DNA of 64,000 nt from Ancylobacter koreensis (GTDB taxonomy: Bacteria > Pseudomonadota > Alphaproteobacteria > Rhizobiales > Xanthobacteraceae). The position numbers and the translations under genes were made by a program. Within the stretch, counting starts at the first letter, position 1. Every line of letters begins with the position of its first letter. The notes below the pieces were generated by a model that saw nothing but the letters and a program-made list of their open reading frames with translations, was not told where the DNA came from and did not search any database. Location: the NCBI RefSeq assembly GCF_023016525.1, contig NZ_JALKCG010000001.1:186001-250000 (forward strand). The letters are read 5' to 3'. Shown here piece by piece: positions 14,778 to 21,842 of this stretch.

Positions 14778-15587
14778 TCAGCTCCTGACGAACATCGCGC
14801 CGCGCCGATAGGCCCGCGTGCCGGCGAAGCTTCGCGCCTCCCCGGCGCACAGCTCCGTCATCAGCGCAGCGACGCCCGGCGCCTCGCCCATCAGGGCCTC
14901 GTCCAACTCGACGACGACGCCCTCACGGGTGATCCGGCAGCGCAGCGTGCCGCCGCCCAGCAGCGCAGCGAGGCGGCGCTCGGCGGTCTCGACGAAGGCG
15001 AGGTCTGCGGCGTCGATGGCGATGCCGGTCTCGACCCGGCTGGCAAGGCAGGGCTGCGCCGGCAGTTCGGCGATGTCCGGCAGGCCCAGCGCGCGGGCCA
15101 GCGCCCGCACATCGGCCTTGGTCATCCCCGCCTCGATCATCGGATGCACGACGCGGCGCTCGGCGGCGGCGGTGAGGCCGGGCCGGTAGTCGCCGAGATC
15201 GTCGAGATTGGCGCCGGAGGCGATGGGCCGCGCGGTCAGGCCGGCGATGCGGTCATAGAGATTGGTCTTGCAGAAATAGCAGCGGTCCACCGGGTTGTCG
15301 CGGTAGCGAGGATCGTCGAATTCGCCGGTGCCGGTGACGACGAGATCCCAGCCTTCCGCTGCCGCGAGGGCCCGCACCCGTGCGGTCGCCTCGGCCGGCA
15401 CGGCGGGCGAGACGGCATGGATGACGGTGAGCGGAACCCCGTGACGATGTGCGAAGGTGGCCAGCGTGAGCGAATCGACGCCGCCACTCACCGCCACCGC
15501 GAGCGCCTCGAAACGGGCGAGCACCCGCGCCAGCGCCGCGCCCTCGGGCAGCGCATCCGGCAGCCGAGGCAGGACGGCCTCACGCAT
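14778..15587 (-). CDS. larE: LarE, ATP-dependent sulfur transferase for the nickel-pincer cofactor
   Basis: PP-loop ATPase that adenylates the carboxylates of P2CMN and installs two sulfurs, giving the dithio precursor of NPN. The 269-residue product has the PP-loop SGGVDS at residues 34-39. It has a CYFC pair at C103/C106 (NPVDRCYFCKTNLYD) and C180 in PAQPCLASRVETG. C180 corresponds to the sacrificial cysteine of the Lactiplantibacillus enzyme. The extra CxxC suggests the three-cysteine type that carries an iron-sulfur cluster and need not destroy itself (inferred). Its start overlaps the larC stop by eight bases. Confidence 0.92.
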   Translation of the reverse strand: MREAVLPRLPDALPEGAALARVLARFEALAVAVSGGVDSLTLATFAHRHGVPLTVIHAVSPAVPAEATARVRALAAAEGWDLVVTGTGEFDDPRYRDNPVDRCYFCKTNLYDRIAGLTARPIASGANLDDLGDYRPGLTAAAERRVVHPMIEAGMTKADVRALARALGLPDIAELPAQPCLASRVETGIAIDAADLAFVETAERRLAALLGGGTLRCRITREGVVVELDEALMGEAPGVAALMTELCAGEARSFAGTRAYRRGAMFVRS

Positions 15588-16932
15588 CGCGATCCTCCGC
15601 TGCCTGCCCCGACGGTGCTTCGGCGCGAACCTTGGCGGCGCGGCGCGCGGCCAGCGTGGCGCCGGTCAGCGCGTCGCTCTCCGCCTTCGCCGTCGCCCCG
15701 CCGGGCCGCGCCACACGCTTTACGTCGACGCCGGCGATCTCCCCGGCCGCGCGCGCCAGCGTCAGCCGGCGCTCCTCGGTGAGCCTGAGCCCGATGGTCG
15801 ATGTCTGCTCGAAACAGGCGCGGGCCACCGCGTCGGCCGCATCGGGCCGGGCCAGCAGGCGGAAGGCGGTCGCCGGGCGCCCCTTCTTGCCCTGAAGCTG
15901 GCCGAGGCTCACGTCGAGCACCCCCGGCGCGGCGCGCAGCCGCTCAGCGGCGGTGCCGATCTCCTCGCCGGTCATGTCGTCGACCTCGAAGGCGATCACC
16001 GCCACCGTGTCGCGGTCATAGCTATCATCAGGCGACGCCTCTTCGAAGACGAGCGCGCGCAGCACGTTCGGCATGCCGCGCAGGCTTCGTGTGCCCGCCC
16101 CAGTGCCGCTGGCCATGAGCCGCCCGCCGGCGGGACGGCCGGGCCGCGCCAGATGCCGGAGGATCGCCGCGCCGGTCGGGGTCACGCGCTCGCCGGCCAC
16201 GCCGTCGTCGCGCCAGTCGAAGCCCTCCAGCAGGGCGGCGGTGGCCGGCGCCGGCACCGGGAGCATGCCGTGCTGCGTCCTCACCAGCCCGCCGCCGAGC
16301 GGCAGCGGGGAGACGGTCCATTCCGCCCCGTCGAGCGCGGCGGCGAGGCTGCCGGCCGCCACCACGTCGAGCAGCGAATCCCAGTCGGCGATCTCGTGGA
16401 AATGCACGTCCTCGATGGCGACTCGATGGATCGCCGCCTCGGCGCGGGCGAGCAGGGCGAGGATCGCCGCCGCGTGCGCCGCCGTGCCCGGATGCAGCGC
16501 GGCGTTCGCGATGCGCGCGCGCATGTCGGGATAGGTGCCGGCATGGGCCGGCAACTCATTTGCCGGCTTCGCAACGGGCGCGACCGCCGCCTCGCCATGA
16601 TCGTGAAGATGGCCATGGTCGTGGTCGTGAGCGTCCCCACGTGTCGGGGCATGATCCTGCGTGCGGGCATGGCCGCGAGCATGGGTGCGCCCCGCTCCGG
16701 CGCCCGCCTGCAGGCCGAAGCGCAGCGCCCGCACCGCGCCGCTTTCGCCCTCGGTGAGCACGGCGACGCCGACGCCCGCCGGCAGCACCGCGCGGGCATC
16801 GTCCATCACCCGCGCATGCAGCTCGGGAAACGCGTCGAGCAGCGCGGCGACGAACATGTCGCCGGCCACGCCGCCCACGGCGTCGAGATGAATGCGCTTC
16901 ACGCCGACGGGATTCGTACCGCCGGCCGTCAC
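15580..16932 (-). CDS. larC: LarC, nickel insertion protein (pyridinium bisthiocarboxylate cyclometallase)
   Basis: Uses CTP to insert nickel into the pincer precursor, forming the Ni-C bond. The frame reads through as one protein of about 450 residues: LDAVGGVAGDMFVAALLDA at the N-terminus, HFHEIADWDSLLDVVAA, VSPLPLGGGLVRTQHGMLPVPAP, and a C-terminal half with VIAFEVDDMTGEEIG. A histidine-rich insert (HARGHARTQDHAPTRG, then HDHDHGHLHDHG) near residues 82-112 probably holds nickel. In Lactiplantibacillus the protein needs a ribosomal frameshift; here none is needed. The GTG at 16932 overlaps the larA stop (GTGA); a second GTG at 16902 is possible. Confidence 0.92.
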   Translation of the reverse strand: MTAGGTNPVGVKRIHLDAVGGVAGDMFVAALLDAFPELHARVMDDARAVLPAGVGVAVLTEGESGAVRALRFGLQAGAGAGRTHARGHARTQDHAPTRGDAHDHDHGHLHDHGEAAVAPVAKPANELPAHAGTYPDMRARIANAALHPGTAAHAAAILALLARAEAAIHRVAIEDVHFHEIADWDSLLDVVAAGSLAAALDGAEWTVSPLPLGGGLVRTQHGMLPVPAPATAALLEGFDWRDDGVAGERVTPTGAAILRHLARPGRPAGGRLMASGTGAGTRSLRGMPNVLRALVFEEASPDDSYDRDTVAVIAFEVDDMTGEEIGTAAERLRAAPGVLDVSLGQLQGKKGRPATAFRLLARPDAADAVARACFEQTSTIGLRLTEERRLTLARAAGEIAGVDVKRVARPGGATAKAESDALTGATLAARRAAKVRAEAPSGQAAEDRDA

Positions 16933-18236
16933 GCCGCCGCCTGCCGCTCCCGGCAGACCGGGATCACATAGGGCCCCTCCGGCACGATGGCGAGCGAGTC
17001 GTCGCCCGAGCGCGCCAGGCTCTGCGCGATCGCCTCGTTGATGTCGGGCACGATCTCCACCCCCGTGACGCGGCGCTCCTCGTCGGTCAGCCCCGTCGTG
17101 TAGAGCTGGATGCGCCCCACCCGCATGGGCTTGAGCTGCATCTCGGTCTGCCACTCGTCGACATCGGCCAGCGTCTTGGCGGTCAGCGTGGCGAGGAAGC
17201 GCTCCGGCCCGAGCTCGACGAGGCGGGCCTGCGCCGCGCGGAACTCCTCGCTGCCGAAGCCTTCCGAGCATTCGGAGGCGATGATCAGCGTGCCGCCCGG
17301 GGCGAGGATGTCGAGCGGCGTCACCATGCCCTTGACGGTCTGGTAGTAGGTCTTGTCGAGCGGATAGCCGGCCGAGGACGTCACCACCGTGTGGAAGCGG
17401 CGCGGCACCTCGATGACGGTGGCGTCCTCGACATAGTCGACCGCCGCCAGATGGCTGGCGATGATCTCCCCGAACGACACGAAGACGAGGTCGCGCGCCT
17501 CGTCCAGCACGGTGTTGAGCGCATAGATCTCGCCGACCTTGCGCACGATTTCCAGCTGCTCCTCATGCAGCGGGTTGCCGACGAGGTTGCACTGCACCGC
17601 CAGCGGGTCTTCCATGAAGCGGGCGGAATGGAAGGTGCGGATGGTCTGGTGCCCGGCGACGCCCGGCGCCACCACCTTGCGCCCGCCCGACCAGCCGGCC
17701 ATGAAATGCGGCTCCACCAGCCCGGTGGCGATGCGCAGATCCGCCTCGGCGAAGCGGCGGTCGATGAAGACCGGCGTGCCGCGCGTCGGCGTCGGCCCGA
17801 GATCGACATGGGCGGCCTCGTCGCGGGCGAAGTGGTTGACGACGCTCACCCTCTCCAGCACCCACGGATCGCCGATCAGCTCGGCCAGCTCCTCGCCCTC
17901 GTTGGGGCGGTGCAGGCCGGTCGCCACCAGCACGGTGATGGCATCGGCCGGAATGCCGCCGGCCAGCATCGCCTCGATCATCGGGCGCAGGAAAAGCCGG
18001 TTCGGCACCGGGCGAGTGATGTCGCAGACGAGGATGCAGGCGCTCTTTCGCCCCTTCACCAGCTCGGCCAGCGGCGCCGAATTCACGGGATGCGCGAAGG
18101 CGTGGCGGATCGCGGCGGCGTTGTCCGGCAGCTTCGGCAGATCGGCCTTGCGCAGCACGGTGGGGCGCGCCCGCGCCGGCAGGCTGAGCGGCAGCGTGCC
18201 GCGACCGAAGGCGAGTTCAAGAGCCGTGTCGTGCAT
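16929..18236 (-). CDS. larA: LarA-family nickel-dependent 2-hydroxyacid racemase (lactate racemase-like)
   Basis: Racemises a 2-hydroxy acid through the NPN nickel cofactor. The 435-residue product keeps the key residues of Lactiplantibacillus LarA with almost the same numbering: D72 and R75 (CDITRPVP), H109 (ATGLHRP), H177 (EPHFMAGW), K187 (SGGRK, the cofactor-attaching lysine) and H203 (TFHSARF). The true substrate could be lactate or another 2-hydroxy acid, since LarA homologues vary and no lactate dehydrogenase or LarD channel is nearby. It leads the operon larA-larC-larE-larB-SDR. Confidence 0.92.
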   Translation of the reverse strand: MHDTALELAFGRGTLPLSLPARARPTVLRKADLPKLPDNAAAIRHAFAHPVNSAPLAELVKGRKSACILVCDITRPVPNRLFLRPMIEAMLAGGIPADAITVLVATGLHRPNEGEELAELIGDPWVLERVSVVNHFARDEAAHVDLGPTPTRGTPVFIDRRFAEADLRIATGLVEPHFMAGWSGGRKVVAPGVAGHQTIRTFHSARFMEDPLAVQCNLVGNPLHEEQLEIVRKVGEIYALNTVLDEARDLVFVSFGEIIASHLAAVDYVEDATVIEVPRRFHTVVTSSAGYPLDKTYYQTVKGMVTPLDILAPGGTLIIASECSEGFGSEEFRAAQARLVELGPERFLATLTAKTLADVDEWQTEMQLKPMRVGRIQLYTTGLTDEERRVTGVEIVPDINEAIAQSLARSGDDSLAIVPEGPYVIPVCRERQAAA

Positions 18237-18281
18237 GGTCGATCCTTAACGTTCGTCGCGGCGGTAAGCTCGCCTTCCCGT

Positions 18282-18328
18282 CCGGTTCAAAGATTATGAT
18301 ATCCCGCTGGAGGGCGGTCATAAACCGG
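18282..18328. promoter_or_regulatory. palindromic operator candidate upstream of larA
   Basis: CCGGTT (18282-18287) and AACCGG (18323-18328) enclose TTATGA (18294-18299) and TCATAA (18318-18323), spaced by 18 bases, in an otherwise AT-poor region 45-90 bases before the larA start. The inner pair resembles NikR half-sites (GTATGA/TCATAC), but the spacing is 18 rather than 16, so binding by NikR is uncertain. Confidence 0.4.
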
Positions 18329-18359
18329 CAAGGTGGCGAGGAGAAGCCGCGTTTATCGC

Positions 18360-18640
18360 TCGATGGACTTCATCCTGAGAGCCGAGACCCGTAGTCCCGA
18401 GCCGTAGAGCAAAATGCCCAAGAGTCTTGTGCTGGGTCCCGGCTCTGCGTTTCGCCTGCGGCGTCACTTTGTCGGGACACATAGCTGCTTGTTCCCCGGA
18501 CAAGCTGCACGAAGTGCAGCGCTGATCCGGGGTCCAGCGCACGACTCTTCAGCAATTTACTCCCCGACTCGGCCAGTATGGGCCAAACTCTGAGGTGCTC
18601 GGCCAATGGCCGAGCCTCAGGATGAGCACGCATTGCGGAG
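18360..18640. repeat. intergenic composite palindromic repeat between selD and larA
   Basis: The region is bounded by CATCCTGAG and CTCAGGATGAG in inverted orientation and contains further mirrored blocks such as CCCCGGACAAGCTG / CAGCGCTGATCCGGGG. No reading frame here looks conserved. It resembles clustered REP-type elements common in alphaproteobacterial intergenes and forms part of the 409-base gap upstream of the lar operon. Confidence 0.6.
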
Positions 18641-18645
18641 TGGTC

Positions 18646-19707
18646 TCAAACCACCGCCACCGCCGGCTCGCCTTCCGCCGCCCGGCCGATGATCGCCGCG
18701 CGCGGATAGCCCGCCGCCTGCACCTGCTGGAGAACGCGCTCCGCCGCCTCCGGCGCCACCGCCACCAGCAGCCCGCCGGAGGTCTGCGGGTCGGTGAGCA
18801 GGTGGCGGCGCCACTCGGGCAGGCCGTCGGGCAGGCGCACCGCCTCGCCATAGCTCGCCCAGTTGCGGTGCGAGGCGCCGGTGACATGGCCGGACTGCAC
18901 GAGCGCCGCCGCCTCGCCGAGCAGCGGCAGCGCGTCCGCCTCCAGCGTGAGCGCGAGACCGGAGCCCCGCGCCACCTCCAGCGCGTGGCCGAGAATGCCG
19001 AAGCCGGTCACGTCGGTCACCGCATGCACCGCCGCGTCCTTGCCGAGCTCGGCACCGATGCGGTTGAGCGTCGTCATCGAGCCGATCATCTCGGCATAGG
19101 CGGCATCGGCCAGCACGCCCTTCTTGAAGGCGGCGGAATAGACGCCGACGCCGAGCCCCTTGGTGAGGATCAGCACGTCGCCGGCATGGGCCGTGCTGTT
19201 CTTGCGGATCGTCTCCGGCCGCGCCGTGCCGATCACCGCGAGGCCGTAGATCGGCTCGGGCGCGTCGATGGAATGGCCGCCCGCCACCGGGATGCCCGCT
19301 TCCGTGGCGATGGAGACGCCGCCCTTGAGGATCTCGCGCACCATCGCCGGCTCCAGCTTGCCGAGCGGCATGCCGAGAATGGCGAGCGCCAGTAGCGGCT
19401 TGCCGCCCATGGCGTAGACGTCAGAGATGGCGTTGGTGGCGGCGATGCGGCCGAACTCGAAGGGATCGTCCACCATCGGCATGAAGAAGTCGGTGGTGGC
19501 GATCAGGCAGGTCTCGTCGTCGAGCTGCCAGACCGCCGCGTCGTCGCCGGTCTCGGTGCCGACCAGCAGCCGCTCGAAGGGCGAGCCCGGCGGCTGCTCG
19601 GCCAGCAGCTCGCGCAGCACCGAGGGCGCCAGCTTGCAGCCGCAGCCGCCGCCATGGGCGAGGCTGGTGAGGCGGAACGGAGCGGCGGCGTTCGGGGTGT
19701 CGAGCAT
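18646..19707 (-). CDS. selD: selenide, water dikinase (selenophosphate synthetase)
   Basis: Makes selenophosphate from selenide and ATP, the selenium donor for SelA. The 353-residue product has the catalytic segment HGGGCGCK with C22, C24 and K25 (C17, C19, K20 in E. coli). It also has [32 protein letters not shown] and [12 protein letters not shown]-type motifs ([16 protein letters not shown]). The catalytic residue is Cys, not Sec. It is transcribed away from the formate dehydrogenase cluster and follows the transglutaminase-like gene with a repeat element between. Confidence 0.96.
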   Translation of the reverse strand: MLDTPNAAAPFRLTSLAHGGGCGCKLAPSVLRELLAEQPPGSPFERLLVGTETGDDAAVWQLDDETCLIATTDFFMPMVDDPFEFGRIAATNAISDVYAMGGKPLLALAILGMPLGKLEPAMVREILKGGVSIATEAGIPVAGGHSIDAPEPIYGLAVIGTARPETIRKNSTAHAGDVLILTKGLGVGVYSAAFKKGVLADAAYAEMIGSMTTLNRIGAELGKDAAVHAVTDVTGFGILGHALEVARGSGLALTLEADALPLLGEAAALVQSGHVTGASHRNWASYGEAVRLPDGLPEWRRHLLTDPQTSGGLLVAVAPEAAERVLQQVQAAGYPRAAIIGRAAEGEPAVAVV

Positions 19708-19726
19708 GGTGCGAACCTCTGTCGGA

Positions 19727-19815
19727 CGTCATCCCGGACGGCCGCGAGGCCGATCCGGGATCGCGTAGTGGCAGGAGAACGATCCCGGCTCTCGCAGCGC
19801 GCGGCCGGGATGACG
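19727..19815. repeat. REP/BIME-like palindromic element (copy B)
   Basis: Same family as the element at 12935: starts CGTCATCCCGGACGGCC, contains CCGATCCGGGATCGCG and CGATCCCGGCTCTCGC, and ends CGGCCGGGATGACG. It lies between selD and the upstream transglutaminase-like gene. Confidence 0.8.
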
Positions 19816-19827
19816 ATCAGGGGTGGA

Positions 19828-20973
19828 TCACGCCGAGACTTCGCTCGCCTTGATCACGTAGGTGAACGCGTCGGGGTCGAGACAGTCATGGCGCAGGCTT
19901 GCCACCTCGGCCTGCGGGTACATCAGGAAGCCGAGCTTCGGCCCGTTCGAGCCCGGCAGGGCGATGTCGTGGCCGTCATTATAGGCGAGCCAGTTGCCTT
20001 CCCAGGAGCCGAACAGCGCCTTGCGGGCGGCCAGAACCTTGGCGTCGTCCATGGCGTTCTTGCCCGGCGGCTCCTCCAGCACGACCTTGCGCACGTCGGC
20101 CGGGTCGGTGGCCACCCAGCCGAAGCCGTCGAGCCACACCTCGGCGCGGCAGTGCTGCGCCTTGGAGATGGTCGGCGAATTGGCGCCGAGGCTCTTGTAG
20201 CCGAAGGCCGAGGGCGCGACGCGGATGCCGTAAATGTCGCGCGCGGGAATGCCGGCGGCGCGCACCAGCCCGACATAGAGCGCGTTCAGATCGGCGCATT
20301 TGCCGCCGAGATTGCCGCTCGCCAGCAGCGAGGCGACGTCGCCCGTGCCGCAGCCGCGCGTGGCGGCGTTGCGATAGGTGTTCTCGACCACCCACTCATA
20401 GATCGCGCGGGCCTTCTCGACGTCGCTGGTCTTGCCGGCGGTGATCTTGTCGGACGTTGCCTTCACGATGCCGTCGGTGGGAATGAGGTCGGTCGCCCCG
20501 GTGAACAGCTTGCGCTCGTCGGCCGAGAGCGCGGCGACGTTGCCCGGCTTGGCGAAGTCGGTCGCCCGGTCGCGGGTCGAGAAGCGCGAGGTGATCTCGA
20601 CCGTGGGCTTCTCTTCGCCCTCGGCCCAGGTCAGGTGCAGCATCTGCGCGCCGTAATGCGGGTCCTTCTCGACCCGGGCGCTGGCGGCATTGGTCTTCCA
20701 CGTGCTCTCGCCGGGCTTGAACCAGTCGGCGGCGGTGTAGGAGGGCAGCGGCACCCAGGCTTGGGCGGGGCCGTTCTTGCCGTCCACGGGCGCGACGTTC
20801 AGCGTCGTCACCACCTCGAAGTCGCGCCACTTGCCCGGAATGGGCGCGAACACGGCGGCAGCGGCGGGCGCCGCCGCCTGCGCGAAGGCGGACCCCGAAG
20901 CGAGGGTTGCGGGAACGGCGGTTGCGGCGGCGAGCGCGGCACCGGCCTTGAGGAAGTCGCGGCGGCTGGTCAT
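19828..20973 (-). CDS. Tat-exported transglutaminase-like cysteine protein
   Basis: A 381-residue protein starting MTSRRDFLKAGAALAAATAVP, a twin-arginine (RRDFLK) signal peptide cut near the AQA at residue 32. The mature part has the transglutaminase-like core: nucleophile Cys in GGKCADLNALYVGLVRAAGIPAR, His in QHCRAEVWLDGFGW and Asp in DPADVRK. Such domains act as periplasmic proteases or amidases; the substrate is unknown. It sits 28 bases after the TlpA-like gene and upstream of selD, perhaps one transcript, though no link to selenium metabolism is evident. Confidence 0.88.
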   Translation of the reverse strand: MTSRRDFLKAGAALAAATAVPATLASGSAFAQAAAPAAAAVFAPIPGKWRDFEVVTTLNVAPVDGKNGPAQAWVPLPSYTAADWFKPGESTWKTNAASARVEKDPHYGAQMLHLTWAEGEEKPTVEITSRFSTRDRATDFAKPGNVAALSADERKLFTGATDLIPTDGIVKATSDKITAGKTSDVEKARAIYEWVVENTYRNAATRGCGTGDVASLLASGNLGGKCADLNALYVGLVRAAGIPARDIYGIRVAPSAFGYKSLGANSPTISKAQHCRAEVWLDGFGWVATDPADVRKVVLEEPPGKNAMDDAKVLAARKALFGSWEGNWLAYNDGHDIALPGSNGPKLGFLMYPQAEVASLRHDCLDPDAFTYVIKASEVSA

Positions 20974-21001
20974 GACAGGAGCTCCCGAAGCGTTGACTTG
21001 T

Positions 21002-21640
21002 TCATTCGTTGAGAGGCGGCAGCGTGCCGGCGTCGGCGGGGGCCGCCGGGTCGGAAAGGGCGTCGATCAGGCGGTCGGCGGCCGGGTCGTCCCAGTCGAC
21101 CGGACCGGAGGCGTAAAGGCGCAGCGTGCCGGCCGCGTCGAGCACGAAGCTCGACGGCAGGGCGACGACCTTCCACGCCTTCATGGCGGCGCGGTCCTCG
21201 TCGAGCAGCACGGGGAAGGGCACGGAGTTGGCGTCGAAGAAGCGGCGCACCCGCAATTCGACTTCGCCGACATCGACAGCGAGGAGCGCCAAGGGCCGGT
21301 CCTTGCGGCGCGCCGCGAGCCGCGAGAGCCCGGCCAACTCCTCGCGGCAGGGCTCACACCAGGTCGCAAAGAAGTGAACGAGCACGGGTCGCCCGTGCAG
21401 CGCAGCAAGCGTCTGCCGCTCACCCGCGAGCGTCCGCAGCTCGTGAGGAGGCGGCGCCTGCCCATAGGCCAGTGGTGCGGCGGGCGGCACATCCGCAGCC
21501 GCCATGGGTACGCCGCCCAGCATCACTGACGCAAGGGAAGCCGCGACGAACAGAGAGAATGGCTTGATCTCGCCCCGGCACGCGGGAGCAATGCGAAGGA
21601 TCACGACGCGGATGCTGCGACGAGACCGCGAAATCGTCAA
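21002..21640 (-). CDS. TlpA-like periplasmic thioredoxin-fold protein
   Basis: A 212-residue protein with one N-terminal hydrophobic segment (FSLFVAASLASVMLGGVPMA) that should export or anchor it. It is followed by a thioredoxin domain: VLVHFFATWCEPCREELAGL with C95 and C98, and the cis-Pro loop VALPSSFVLD. The WCEPC active site is typical of TlpA/ResA-type thiol reductases. It may keep envelope thiols reduced, possibly including the transglutaminase-like cysteine protein downstream (inferred). It is divergent from fdhA. Confidence 0.88.
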   Translation of the reverse strand: MTISRSRRSIRVVILRIAPACRGEIKPFSLFVAASLASVMLGGVPMAAADVPPAAPLAYGQAPPPHELRTLAGERQTLAALHGRPVLVHFFATWCEPCREELAGLSRLAARRKDRPLALLAVDVGEVELRVRRFFDANSVPFPVLLDEDRAAMKAWKVVALPSSFVLDAAGTLRLYASGPVDWDDPAADRLIDALSDPAAPADAGTLPPLNE

Positions 21641-21755
21641 TCGGCCGATAGGAGAAGGCGATGCTTATTGCGGCGCAGCATTTCCGGAACGCACGGCCAC
21701 CTCGGAATGCGTTGGTATTCCACGACTTTTCGAGGCTTCTTCAACTTTCGTTCGT

Positions 21756-21784
21756 TTGACATTGGACTAGCTAAAAAATAGCCT
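21756..21784 (+). promoter_or_regulatory. candidate promoter of the formate dehydrogenase operon
   Basis: TTGACA (21756-21761), 17 bases, then TAGCCT (21779-21784) lie about 60 bases before the fdhA ATG in a locally AT-rich stretch (GACTAGCTAAAAAATAG). The -10 is weak. The start codon at 21843 is preceded by a GGGAGGG ribosome site. Confidence 0.4.
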
Positions 21785-21842
21785 TGCGATTGGGAAAGCC
21801 TATCGGTCGACGGGCTTTGTGAGGTAACTCGGGAGGGCCTCG

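Noticed and set aside
18282-18328. Confident NikR operator at the lar promoter
   Set aside because: Half-sites are TTATGA/TCATAA rather than GTATGA/TCATAC, and spacing is 18 instead of 16; kept only as a candidate.
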